Shown in pieces: positions 27,575 through 36,284 of a DNA stretch of 64,000 bases. A program made the translations under genes and the position numbers. The notes beneath the pieces are model-generated. The model had not been told where the DNA came from. It saw nothing but the letters and a program-made list of their open reading frames with translations, and searched no databases. Within the stretch, counting starts at the first letter, position 1. Each line of letters begins with the position of its first letter. Origin of the DNA: an uncultured Muribaculaceae bacterium (GTDB taxonomy: Bacteria; Bacteroidota; Bacteroidia; Bacteroidales; Muribaculaceae); NCBI GenBank assembly GCA_910586595.1, contig CAJUJB010000006.1, positions 1 to 64,000 of the forward strand, written 5' to 3'.

Positions 27575-28327
27575 GTGAAGATTAAAAAAATACTGGTTTC
27601 CCAGCCTAAGCCCGCCTCCGATAAATCGCCTTACTATGACCTTGCGGAAAAGTATGGCGTAGAAGTGGTTTTTCGCCCTTTTATTAAAGTGGAAGGACTG
27701 GCTGCTAAGGATTTTCGCCAACAGAAAATCAATATTGCCGATTACACGGCCATCGTATTCACCGCCAAGACCGCTGTGGATCATTTCTTCCGGCTCTGTG
27801 AAGAGACCCGCGTAACCATTCCTGTCACCCTGAAATATTTCTGCTCAAGCGAAATGGTGGCAAACTACCTGCAGAAATATATTGTATACCGCAAACGTAA
27901 GATTTTTGCATCCAAGACCGGTCGTCTGGCCGACCTTATCCCTTCGATGCAGAAACATAAGACAGAAAAATACATGCTCGTGGTGAGCGACGTCAACAAC
28001 GGAAGCGAGGCAGCTCTGCTCGCCGAAAACAAGATTGACGTTACTCCGGCAGCTATGTACCGCACTGTAAGCAACGACTTCGCACCTGACGAACCATTCG
28101 ATTACGATATGCTCGTATTCTTCAGCCCGCAGGGTATCGAGTCTTTGCTCAAGAATTTCCCCGACTTCAAGCAGGGCGACATCGCTATAGCCGCGCTGGG
28201 TTCGGCTGCCGCTAAATCAGTGACCGATGCCGGTCTCCGTCTTGACGTTGAGGCTCCGTCGCCTGAGGCTCCCTCCATGCCCGCAGCTCTTGACCTTTTC
28301 CTGGCCAAGACTAACGGTGCCGAATAA
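27575..28327 (+). CDS. hemD: uroporphyrinogen-III synthase
   Basis: A 250-residue protein of the two-domain HemD family, which closes hydroxymethylbilane to uroporphyrinogen III in tetrapyrrole synthesis. The family has little sequence conservation; what fits is the start KKILVSQPKP, ADYTAIVFTAKTAVDHFF, and DMLVFFSPQGIESLLKNFP with AALGSAAAKSVTDAGLRLDV at the end, which matches the typical S-P/A-A-x-T-A pattern. Start is GTG at 27575. The assignment is supported by the neighbouring DUF4271. Whether heme is made in this organism cannot be told from the window. Confidence 0.85.
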   Translation: MKIKKILVSQPKPASDKSPYYDLAEKYGVEVVFRPFIKVEGLAAKDFRQQKINIADYTAIVFTAKTAVDHFFRLCEETRVTIPVTLKYFCSSEMVANYLQKYIVYRKRKIFASKTGRLADLIPSMQKHKTEKYMLVVSDVNNGSEAALLAENKIDVTPAAMYRTVSNDFAPDEPFDYDMLVFFSPQGIESLLKNFPDFKQGDIAIAALGSAAAKSVTDAGLRLDVEAPSPEAPSMPAALDLFLAKTNGAE

Positions 28328-28335
28328 TTCTTCCC

Positions 28336-28755
28336 GTGAAGACTCTCGGGCTATATAAGAAAGAAAAACTTTGCTCCTCCCGTGCCATCGACATTCTCTT
28401 TGGCCCGGGGGGTGCTGATTTTTCACGCCTGTGTTATCCTCTGCGTGCCGTTGCCCGGCACGACGATAAGCGCAGCTCCGATGCTCCGGTGGCCTTCCTT
28501 ATATCCGTGCCCAAGAAACGTCTACGGCATGCCGTAGACCGCGTGCAGATGCGCCGCCGCATACGTGAGGCCTTCCGCCTCAATCATCACGACTATCCTT
28601 TGTGCGACACCGCCAGGATAGATCTCGGCTTTGTGTATGTTGCCGACCGTCTGATGCCTTATGCGGCTGTCGAAAAGGCGGTAAAACGTATTTTAGCGGC
28701 CTTGGCCGAGCAATATCCCCCAGCATCATCCGATAATACAACGCAGCCCGACTGA
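28336..28755 (+). CDS. rnpA: ribonuclease P protein component
   Basis: A 139-residue basic protein that binds the RNase P RNA and helps cleave tRNA leaders. The RNR-type signature is present as [17 protein letters not shown], after [11 protein letters not shown]; RNRxKR in other bacteria reads RVQMRR here, a common Bacteroidota form. The start is GTG at 28336. It ends in TGATG with the yidD ATG, a conserved pairing also seen in most bacteria next to rpmH, although rpmH is not here. Confidence 0.92.
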   Translation: MKTLGLYKKEKLCSSRAIDILFGPGGADFSRLCYPLRAVARHDDKRSSDAPVAFLISVPKKRLRHAVDRVQMRRRIREAFRLNHHDYPLCDTARIDLGFVYVADRLMPYAAVEKAVKRILAALAEQYPPASSDNTTQPD

Positions 28756-28997
28756 TGAAGCGCATATTCTCTCTCCTTAACTCGCTGCTGGTATGGCTGC
28801 TCACCCTTCCCATACTTTTTTACAGAGCTTGTATATCGCCGCTTACTCCGCCGGCGTGCCGCTTCACGCCCACATGCAGCCAGTATGCTCTGGAAGCTCT
28901 CCGCAAGCATGGCCCGCTGCGCGGTTCTTGGCTGGCGGTGAAACGAATAGCCCGTTGTCATCCCTGGGGAGGCAGTGGATATGATCCTGTGCCATGA
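28755..28997 (+). CDS. yidD: membrane protein insertion efficiency factor YidD
   Basis: An 80-residue protein with the conserved core [20 protein letters not shown], then [11 protein letters not shown] and [20 protein letters not shown], the YidD signature with two invariant Cys. It is thought to aid YidC-dependent membrane insertion. The start overlaps the rnpA stop (TGATG). An amphipathic helix near the N-terminus ([12 protein letters not shown]) fits membrane association. tatD begins four bases before the end of this gene. Confidence 0.95.
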   Translation: MKRIFSLLNSLLVWLLTLPILFYRACISPLTPPACRFTPTCSQYALEALRKHGPLRGSWLAVKRIARCHPWGGSGYDPVP

Positions 28998-29533
28998 CAG
29001 ATTTGCGTAAGCTTGACAGTTTTGCCGATATTCATACCCATGGCCCCGCGGGAGAGAATGTTGTGAAGTCGGTCGAGCCAGCCGAAGGACTTCAGGGTGA
29101 GGTAGGGCAGGCATGGTATAGTGTAGGCATCCATCCTTGGAGCACCTCCGAAGAAATTAATGAGTCAACAATCGCCTCTCTTGAAGAAATGGCTTCCGAT
29201 CCGAGGGTGGTGGCAATAGGTGAGGCCGGCCTTGACAAGAATCGCGGAGGCTCACAAGCATATCAGGAAAAAATATTCCGTCTGCATGCGGCTCTCGCCG
29301 AAAAGGTGGAAAAACCTCTGGTGATACATTGTGTGGGTCGGTACGGGCGTATTATGGAGCTTAGACGCGAGCTTTCTCCATCAGTACGCTGGATTATACA
29401 TGGCTTCACTGGCAAACCTGAGCTTGCGCGCCAGCTGCTCGCCGCCGGTTTCGACATATCTCTCGGGCGCCGGGCCAATCCGGATGTTGAGGCTGTTGTG
29501 CCTCCCAGCCGTCTGTTTCACGAGACAGATTGA
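28994..29533 (+). CDS. TatD-family metal-dependent hydrolase, apparently shortened
   Basis: A 179-residue member of the TatD amidohydrolase family (deoxyribonuclease-like). Metal ligands appear as FADIHTHG (two His), GEAGLDK (Glu), LVIHCVGR (His) and IIHGFTGK (His), and the final HETD carries the metal Asp. The stop follows directly after this Asp, whereas related proteins continue about 30-40 residues past it (LETD then a helical tail). So it is either a short family variant or a C-terminal truncation. Its ATG overlaps the end of yidD. Confidence 0.8.
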   Translation: MTDLRKLDSFADIHTHGPAGENVVKSVEPAEGLQGEVGQAWYSVGIHPWSTSEEINESTIASLEEMASDPRVVAIGEAGLDKNRGGSQAYQEKIFRLHAALAEKVEKPLVIHCVGRYGRIMELRRELSPSVRWIIHGFTGKPELARQLLAAGFDISLGRRANPDVEAVVPPSRLFHETD

Positions 29534-29836
29534 TAATAAAACGGGGCGAGCTTGCTGAGTATTAGAGGCAAGTATATCTTTACTGCTTGATTGAGGCCTG
29601 TGAAGCCGTTGTGACTGACAAGCAGACTTAATCAGCCTTGCCTGCTAATCTTAAAAAATATTAAATAAAAGTATTAAACGGCTCCACATGCTCCAGAAGG
29701 CCGATTTATGACCTAAAACGGATTATTTTTTTCTTATTTTTGCACGTTGATATTGCTCTGTGAACCTTCTGAGGCACATATGAGTTATAAATACAGGCCA
29801 TCAAGACCTACAAACCACGTTTCAACCATAATCCTT
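29534..29836 (+). other. intergenic region between tatD and the efflux operon
   Basis: About 300 bases with no supported gene. It holds the promoter box TATTTTTG at 29735-29742 and an AT-rich stretch before it. The part just after tatD could be remnant coding sequence for the missing TatD tail, but the frames are broken and I cannot confirm it. No strong hairpin terminator was recognised. Confidence 0.45.
29735..29742 (+). promoter_or_regulatory. Bacteroidota -7 promoter element for the efflux operon
   Basis: TATTTTTG followed by C, about 95 bases before the ATG at 29837. Confidence 0.55.
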
Positions 29837-31348
29837 ATGAGGCTAAAAAAATATGTGACTTCGCTGCGCGGCGGCATGTGCGCACTCCTGCTTGGAGCCG
29901 CATTTGCCGTGCCGGCCGCAAGTTCGGCCCAGGAGGCCGAGGAAGCGCCGGTATTGCCGGGGCTGACTTCTCTTGAAGAATTCCGCAAAATGGCGCTTGA
30001 CAATAACAAGCAGCTGATGATGGCGCGTCAACGCATCCGTAAGGCCGAATACCAGAAAAAAGAGGCTTTTGCGGCCTATCTTCCCGGTATTGATTTTGCA
30101 GGAGGTTATCTTTATAATCAGCGCGAACTGTCTATTTTTGATTCTGACCAGCTCTTGCCTACGAAGTCGTTCGACCTCAAGACTCAGTCGTATCAGTTCA
30201 ACCTTGTCACTGATCCTGCCACCGGCGCACCGATCAAAGGCCCGGATGGACAGTATATACCTTCTACGGTAGCCCTTATACCGAAGGAGGCAATGACCTA
30301 CGATATACATAATGTGTTCTTCGGAGCCATTACTCTTACCCAGCCCGTGTATATGGGTGGAAAAATTGTGGCGATGAATGCCCTTACGCGTGCGGCTGAG
30401 AAAGCTGCACGCGAGATGCACATTGCCGAGGCCGAGAATGTGATATATGCAGTCGATGCCGCTTACTGGCAGGTGGTGTCCTTGAAAGCCAAGGAGAAAC
30501 TTGCCAAGAGCTATGTGGAGCTGCTCGATTCTCTATGCCATAACGTACATCTGATGCTCGATGCCGGTGTGGCTACCCGCAGCGACGCCCTCAGTGTTGA
30601 TGTGAAACTCAACGCCGCCCAGGTCGATCTTGTAAAGGTTGAGAACGGACTTGTGCTCAGCCGCATGGCCCTTGCCCAGGTGTGTGGTCTGCCGGTACAC
30701 GCGCAGTTCACCCTCGCCGATGAAGACCGCGACACTCCCGTTCCGGCTCCCGGTGTAGAGCCCGAAGGTGGCTACGACATGGAGCAGGTATATGCGCAGC
30801 GCCCCGATCTCCGTGCGCTTGAGCAGGGTATTGAGGCTGCCCGCCAACAGAAAAAAGTTGCCCTTTCGTCTATGCTGCCCAATGTGGCGCTGGTCGGTTC
30901 GTATGAGTTCTCCAACCCCAACCTCTACGATGGCTTCAAGAAACGCTTCAAAGGAGCCTTCAGCGTCGGTGCGATGGTCACCATACCTATCTGGCACTGG
31001 GGTGGCAACTACAATAAATATAAGGCTGCCGAGAGCAATGAGGTGATCAGCCGTCTTCAGCTTGAAGATGCCCGTGAGCTTGTAAATCTTCAGGTGAGTC
31101 AGGCTTCATTCAAGACCCAGGAGGCCTACAAGACCTATGAAATGACTATGACCAATCTGAGCAAGGCTGACGAGAATCTCCGCAGCGCGACCCTCGGCTT
31201 CCGCGAGGGCGTGGCTACAGCCGACAATGTCATGGAGGCACAGACCGCATGGCTGAAGGCACATTCTGAGCAGATCGACGCGCTTATCGATGTGCAGCTA
31301 TGCCAGGCTTATCTGAGCAAATCGCTCGGCACTCTATATACAGAATAA
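29837..31348 (+). CDS. TolC-family outer-membrane efflux channel
   Basis: A 503-residue outer-membrane factor. The signal peptide runs from ATG 29837 (MRLKKYVTSLRGGMCALLL to about AASSAQ); an ATG further upstream would add 30 hydrophilic residues before it and is less likely. The rest has the two OEP repeats: heptad-rich helices such as LTRAAEKAAREMHIAEAENV and AYWQVVSLKAKEKLAKSYVE, and in the second half ALEQGIEAARQQKKVALSSMLPNV. It forms the exit duct of the tripartite pump with the HlyD and ABC-2 proteins encoded next. Confidence 0.9.
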   Translation: MRLKKYVTSLRGGMCALLLGAAFAVPAASSAQEAEEAPVLPGLTSLEEFRKMALDNNKQLMMARQRIRKAEYQKKEAFAAYLPGIDFAGGYLYNQRELSIFDSDQLLPTKSFDLKTQSYQFNLVTDPATGAPIKGPDGQYIPSTVALIPKEAMTYDIHNVFFGAITLTQPVYMGGKIVAMNALTRAAEKAAREMHIAEAENVIYAVDAAYWQVVSLKAKEKLAKSYVELLDSLCHNVHLMLDAGVATRSDALSVDVKLNAAQVDLVKVENGLVLSRMALAQVCGLPVHAQFTLADEDRDTPVPAPGVEPEGGYDMEQVYAQRPDLRALEQGIEAARQQKKVALSSMLPNVALVGSYEFSNPNLYDGFKKRFKGAFSVGAMVTIPIWHWGGNYNKYKAAESNEVISRLQLEDARELVNLQVSQASFKTQEAYKTYEMTMTNLSKADENLRSATLGFREGVATADNVMEAQTAWLKAHSEQIDALIDVQLCQAYLSKSLGTLYTE

Positions 31349-31383
31349 ATCTATACGTAACTTCTTAACCTGAACATAATACA

Positions 31384-32409
31384 ATGTCGACATCTACAGA
31401 TAATTCTCAGGAAAAGCGGGCCAACCGTACGCTGCTTATCACAATGGCCATCGTTGTGGTGGCTGTAGTAGCCATTGCAATAGTAGGCTTTTTATTCATG
31501 AACCGCCCCGACAGCTATATCGAGGGGCAGGTGGAAGGCACTACAATACGTATTTCGGGTAAATTGCCCGGACGCGTGGTCGAACTTTACGCACATGAAG
31601 GCGATACAGTACACGCCGGAGATACACTCGTGCGCATACATTCTTCAATCGTAGAGGCACAGCTCGGCCAGGCCGAGGCCATGCGTGAGGTTGCCCAGGC
31701 CCAGAATAAGAAAATCGACGCGGGCACCCGCTCGCAGATTGTGAATGCCGCTGCCGACCTGCTCCGTCAGGCCCAGGCTGCCGAGACCATCACCAAGAAA
31801 ACCTACGACCGCATGGAGCGTCTTTTCTCTGAAGGAGTTATCTCCGAGCAGAAGCGCGACGAGGCCAAGGCCGCATACGACGCAGCCGTAGCCGCCCGCG
31901 GAGCTGCCGAAAGCCAGCTCTCGCTTGCTAAAGCAGGTGCTCAGAGCGAAGACAAGCAGTCGGCCGCAGCTATGGTGGATGCTGCTGACAGTGGCGTCGA
32001 CCAGGTTCAGGCTGTACTCGAAGACAGCTACCTCACAGCACCCTTCGACGGAACTATAGATCAGGTTTATCCCGAAGTAGGCGAGCTCGTGGCCCTCGGA
32101 GCCCCAATCATGAGCCTGCTCCGCACCGACGACCGCTGGGTTACATTCAATGTCCGCGAGGAACTGCTCAACGACCTTCCCATGGGCTCGGAGATGAAAG
32201 TCATGATTCCGGCTCTCGGGAAAAAGGAGATTGACGTGAAAATATACTATATCCGCGATATGGGTAGCTATGCCACCTGGCATTCCACCAAGTCGACCGG
32301 CAGCTACGACAGCCGCACATTCCAGATCAAGGCCCGTCCTACTGAGGAGGTGCCCGGTCTGCGCCCCGGTATGTCGGCTATATACTCTCATCCTACCAGC
32401 GACAAATAA
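31384..32409 (+). CDS. HlyD/EmrA-type membrane fusion protein
   Basis: A 341-residue periplasmic adaptor anchored by one N-terminal membrane helix (about residues 20-40, LITMAIVVVAVVAIAIVGFL). The biotinyl-lipoyl half-motifs are ISGKLPGRVVELYAHEGDTV and the later YLTAPFDGTIDQVYPEVGE, which flank a long alpha-hairpin rich in Ala, Gln and Glu. This shape is usual for adaptors that join an inner-membrane transporter to TolC. It lies 35 bases after the tolC-like gene and 12 bases before the first ABC-2 permease gene. Confidence 0.92.
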   Translation: MSTSTDNSQEKRANRTLLITMAIVVVAVVAIAIVGFLFMNRPDSYIEGQVEGTTIRISGKLPGRVVELYAHEGDTVHAGDTLVRIHSSIVEAQLGQAEAMREVAQAQNKKIDAGTRSQIVNAAADLLRQAQAAETITKKTYDRMERLFSEGVISEQKRDEAKAAYDAAVAARGAAESQLSLAKAGAQSEDKQSAAAMVDAADSGVDQVQAVLEDSYLTAPFDGTIDQVYPEVGELVALGAPIMSLLRTDDRWVTFNVREELLNDLPMGSEMKVMIPALGKKEIDVKIYYIRDMGSYATWHSTKSTGSYDSRTFQIKARPTEEVPGLRPGMSAIYSHPTSDK

Positions 32410-32421
32410 GAGCTTACGACA

Positions 32422-33588
32422 ATGGCAGACCTTGGATTCATAGCCGGAATAAAACGCGAGATAAACCGCATGTGCTCACGCCGCATGTATCTGTGCGGTA
32501 TGGTCATAGTGCCGCTGTTTATCGCCGTCTTCTTCCTGAGCATACTCAGCGAGGGGCTGCCCGAACATGTGCCCACCGCGGTGGTCGATCTCGATCATTC
32601 ATCGATGTCGCGCTCGGTGACACGTTCGCTCAAAGCCCTGCAGCTGCTTGATATTAACCAAGAGTGTGAGAGTTACGACAAGGCACTCGACGCCGTGCGG
32701 CAAGGCAGTGTATTCGGTTTCTTCGTCATTCCTGCCAACTTCGAGAGAGACGCCCTGTCGGGTCGTACTCCAACTTTGGAATACTACACCAACATGACTT
32801 ACTTCGTGCCCGGCACCCTATCTTTCAAGGGCTTCAAGACAGTGGCTGTGGCTACTGCCGGAGGCGTGGTGAAGGAAACTCTCGTAAGTCTCGGTCTTAC
32901 CCCCGACCAGGTTTCTGAACTTGTGCAGCCGGTGGCTATCGACCAATTTCCGCTCAATAACCCGTGGATGAACTACGCCATCTATCTGTGCCCGTCGTTC
33001 ACCGTGTGTACGTTTGTACTCATGATCATGCTCATGACGGTGTTCTCAATCACCATAGAGATAAAGAACGGCACGTCGACACGTTGGCTTGAGGTTGCCA
33101 AAGGCCGCATCACCGTTGCTTTGGCCTCCAAGCTTCTACCGCAGACCATAGTGTTCTTCAGCGTAGGTCTGTTTATCCTCTGGTTGCTATTCGGCTATTC
33201 GCATTTCCCGCTCAACGGATCGTTAGGTTGGATGATTGTGGCTACCTTCCTCACAGTAATAGCCTCGCAGAGTTTCGCAGTATTTATCTGTTCAGTAGTA
33301 CCCAATCCGCGTCTGGCTTTCAGTCTCTGCGCGTTGTTCGGCATTCTGTCATTCTCTTTCACCGGTTTTTCTTTCCCGGTTCAGAGCATGTATGGCTTCC
33401 TGGCTGTATTCAGCTGGCTCGCCCCGATCAGATACTGGTTCCTTATCTATGTCAACGAGGCGCTCAATGGAGTGGCGCTATATTATTCGCGTCTCTACTT
33501 CGCGGCCCTCTTGCTCTTCCCTCTCGGCACCTTCACTATGCTGTGGCACCTGAAGCGCGCATGTCTCAAACCCGTCTACGTGCCTTGA
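32422..33588 (+). CDS. ABC-2 type transporter permease (YhiI/YhhJ-like), first copy
   Basis: A 388-residue permease with one N-terminal helix (about 20-45), a large periplasmic domain with the segment AVVDLDHSSMSRSVTRSL, and about five C-terminal membrane helices (from YAIYLCPSFTVCTFVLMIML onward). This is the YhhJ/YbhR/DrrB-like layout seen in MacB-independent multidrug exporters. No nucleotide-binding domain is present. The second copy starts one base after its stop. Confidence 0.88.
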   Translation: MADLGFIAGIKREINRMCSRRMYLCGMVIVPLFIAVFFLSILSEGLPEHVPTAVVDLDHSSMSRSVTRSLKALQLLDINQECESYDKALDAVRQGSVFGFFVIPANFERDALSGRTPTLEYYTNMTYFVPGTLSFKGFKTVAVATAGGVVKETLVSLGLTPDQVSELVQPVAIDQFPLNNPWMNYAIYLCPSFTVCTFVLMIMLMTVFSITIEIKNGTSTRWLEVAKGRITVALASKLLPQTIVFFSVGLFILWLLFGYSHFPLNGSLGWMIVATFLTVIASQSFAVFICSVVPNPRLAFSLCALFGILSFSFTGFSFPVQSMYGFLAVFSWLAPIRYWFLIYVNEALNGVALYYSRLYFAALLLFPLGTFTMLWHLKRACLKPVYVP

Positions 33589-33589
33589 T

Positions 33590-34783
33590 ATGAATGTATT
33601 TCAGAAAATATTGAACTGGATGTCCGGTATGGGCCGTGTATTCCGCCGCGAGTTCAAGCTCATGGTGCACGACCCCGGTGTGCTGCTGTTCTTCGTGGCC
33701 CTCCCGCTGGCATATCCTATTGTATATACGCTTATATATAATCCTGAGGTAGTTCGCGAACTACCCGTAGCCGTTGTCGATGATTCGCGCACGGCGGCCT
33801 CCCGCGATTTTGTCCGTAAGGCCGATGCCAGCCCGTCTATCGATATTTACGCCTATTGCCCCAATATGGCCGATGCCAAGGAACTTATGGCCGAGGGTAA
33901 GGTATTCGGCATCATGCAGATTCCGGGCGACTACTCCAAGTGTATCGGCCGTGGTGAACAGGCTCACGTTGAGTTCTACGCCGACATGAGCCTTCTCCTC
34001 CGTTACCGTACCTTTGTCTCGGCTCTTACCGACCTTCAGCTTGAAGTGATAAGCGACATCACGGGCGAACGCATCTCCTCGGTTGGTCTGGAGTCTCTGG
34101 CAGCCGGGTCGGGTGGTTTGCCCATCAAGAGCGAGAGTAATTTCCTAGGTGACACTGAGCAGGGCTTCGCCTCGTTTGTCATTCCCGGCATCGTCATCCT
34201 CATCCTCCAGCAGAGTATGATATTGGGCATAACCCTACTTGGAGGTACCTCGCGCGACCGGCGTCGCCGTAACGGTGGTATAGATCCGAAGGCGATTTCC
34301 GGAGTTGGTGCCATGGCTTCGATATGGGGCAAAGCTCTTGCATATGTAGTGTTCTATATCCCCCTCACCATCTATATCATGCGGTTCATACCGGAGATTT
34401 TCAATCTTCCGCATTATGGTTCGCCTGTGCATTATCTCCTCTTCATCTTCCCCATGTTGTTGGCTACAGCCTTCCTGGGTTTGACCCTCAACATCTTCAT
34501 GAAGGAGAGGGAGAGTGCGTTCATCATCATAGTATTCACCTCGGTGGTGTTCCTTTTCCTTTCCGGTCTTACATGGCCCCGATATGCCATGAATGACCTG
34601 TGGCTCTGGGTGGGCAATTTTGTGCCTGCCGTATGGGGTGTGGAAGGCTTTATCCGCATCAATAGTAATGCAGCCTCTCTTCCGGAAGTGGGAACGGCTT
34701 TCTGGTGGCTCTGGAGTCTGGTGGCCGTATATATGGTGACAGCCGCTGTGGTGATGAAGGTCACCACTCCAGCAAAACGATGA
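33590..34783 (+). CDS. ABC-2 type transporter permease, second copy
   Basis: A 397-residue permease homologous in layout to its neighbour: one N-terminal helix (LLFFVALPLAYPIVYTLIY), a periplasmic domain starting PVAVVDDSRTAASRDFV, and five to six C-terminal helices beginning SFVIPGIVILILQQSMILGI. The pair would form a heterodimeric membrane part. No ATPase subunit gene is encoded in the operon; a shared ATPase from elsewhere or none at all are both possible. It is followed after one base by a flippase gene. Confidence 0.88.
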   Translation: MNVFQKILNWMSGMGRVFRREFKLMVHDPGVLLFFVALPLAYPIVYTLIYNPEVVRELPVAVVDDSRTAASRDFVRKADASPSIDIYAYCPNMADAKELMAEGKVFGIMQIPGDYSKCIGRGEQAHVEFYADMSLLLRYRTFVSALTDLQLEVISDITGERISSVGLESLAAGSGGLPIKSESNFLGDTEQGFASFVIPGIVILILQQSMILGITLLGGTSRDRRRRNGGIDPKAISGVGAMASIWGKALAYVVFYIPLTIYIMRFIPEIFNLPHYGSPVHYLLFIFPMLLATAFLGLTLNIFMKERESAFIIIVFTSVVFLFLSGLTWPRYAMNDLWLWVGNFVPAVWGVEGFIRINSNAASLPEVGTAFWWLWSLVAVYMVTAAVVMKVTTPAKR

Positions 34784-34784
34784 T

Positions 34785-36284
34785 ATGGCAGGAATAAAGA
34801 GTCTGGCCAAAGATACGGCCATATATGGCATCAGTTCAATTGTGGGCAGGTTCCTCAACTGGATGCTGGTGCCTCTGTACACCATCATGTTTCCGGTTGC
34901 GGAATATGCCGTGGTCACTTTCGTATATGCGGTGGTGGCTATGGCGATGGTCATACTCACATACGGTATGGAGACCGGCTTCTTCCGGTTCGCCAACCAT
35001 GAGCGATGGAGTAACCCTATGGAGGTATACTCCACCTCACTTATTTCTCTTGCTGTCAGTTCTACAGCCTTTGTGGGGCTGGTGGTCATTTTCCTGAAGC
35101 CTGTCACCGGCTGGATGGAATGTACGGACCATCCGTCGTATGTGGTAATGATGGCCGTATGCGTAGCTATGGATGCCTTTATGGCCATCCCCTACAGTTA
35201 CCTCCGTTACCGCAAGCGTCCTCTGAGATTCGCCTTCCTGAAACTTATAAATATAGGCCTCAATATAGGCTTGAATCTCTTTTTCATTCTTCTGTGCCCC
35301 TGGCTGATGAATCATGCCCCCTCGACGGTCAATTGGTTCTATCGCGCCGACTTCGGGATAGGATATATATTCCTGGCCAATCTCATCGCTTCGGCTGTAA
35401 ACCTTGTGATGCTCTGGCCCGAGCTAAGAGGCTTCAACTGGAAATTCAACGGGGTTCTATGGCGTGAGATGCTGCGTTATTCGGCGCCTCTGCTTGTGCT
35501 TGGAGCCGCCGGAGTGATGAACCAGACCATCGACAAGATTCTCTATCCTACACTGGCTGCACACAGGCCCGATGCCATGTACGAGCTCGGCATATATGGT
35601 GCCAACTACAAGCTCGGCATACTCCTGCTTGTGTTCCTCCAGGCATTCCGCTTCGCCTACGAGCCCTTTATCTTCGCACGCACAAAAGATGAGGCCGGGG
35701 GCAAGAAACGTGCCTACAGTGAGGCTATGAAATATTTCGTGGCGTTCGCGTTGCTTATATTCCTCGGGGTAATGTTCTACCTCGATGTTATAAAGTATTT
35801 TATCTCCCCGAGATACTTCAGCGGCCTCAAGGTTGTGCCCCTGCTGATGATGGGCGAGCTTTTCTTCGGTATATTCTATAACCTGTCGGTATGGTACAAG
35901 ATCACCGACCGCACCATGTGGGGCATGTGGTTCTCGCTCATGGGGCTGGCTGTGACTCTGGTGTTAAATATCACACTTGTTCCGTCGATGGGATACATGG
36001 GCTGTGCCATAGCGGCGCTTGGCAGTTACGGCTTCATGATGGTGATGAGCTACTTCATAGGTCAGCATTATTACCCGGTAGATTATCATATGAGTCATCT
36101 GCTCGGCTATTTCGGTATTGCGGCTGTGCTCTACGGCATCGGCTTGTACGCATTGCCGGCGCTCGGATTAGGCGATGTGATCAACGGCTTGGTTCGACTT
36201 CTGCTGTTGGCCTTGTTTGTATTTATTTTCCTGCGTTGGGAGCATCTTAATCTCCGCTCGCTCATTCCGCACAAGCATCATTGA
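34785..36284 (+). CDS. oligosaccharide flippase (Wzx/MATE-like polysaccharide transporter)
   Basis: A 499-residue polytopic protein with about 14 membrane helices and the polysaccharide-synthesis transporter (MurJ/Wzx-like) layout. It begins KSLAKDTAIYGISSIVGRFLNW, a typical Wzx N-terminus, and keeps a long central cluster of aromatic and charged residues. Such proteins move undecaprenyl-linked sugar units across the inner membrane. It lies directly before a glycosyltransferase gene, which fits glycan export, but the glycan is unknown. Confidence 0.88.
   Translation: MAGIKSLAKDTAIYGISSIVGRFLNWMLVPLYTIMFPVAEYAVVTFVYAVVAMAMVILTYGMETGFFRFANHERWSNPMEVYSTSLISLAVSSTAFVGLVVIFLKPVTGWMECTDHPSYVVMMAVCVAMDAFMAIPYSYLRYRKRPLRFAFLKLINIGLNIGLNLFFILLCPWLMNHAPSTVNWFYRADFGIGYIFLANLIASAVNLVMLWPELRGFNWKFNGVLWREMLRYSAPLLVLGAAGVMNQTIDKILYPTLAAHRPDAMYELGIYGANYKLGILLLVFLQAFRFAYEPFIFARTKDEAGGKKRAYSEAMKYFVAFALLIFLGVMFYLDVIKYFISPRYFSGLKVVPLLMMGELFFGIFYNLSVWYKITDRTMWGMWFSLMGLAVTLVLNITLVPSMGYMGCAIAALGSYGFMMVMSYFIGQHYYPVDYHMSHLLGYFGIAAVLYGIGLYALPALGLGDVINGLVRLLLLALFVFIFLRWEHLNLRSLIPHKHH

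Noticed and set aside
29534..29700. possible continuation of the tatD frame
   Set aside because: All three frames hold stops in this stretch and no match to the family tail could be supported.
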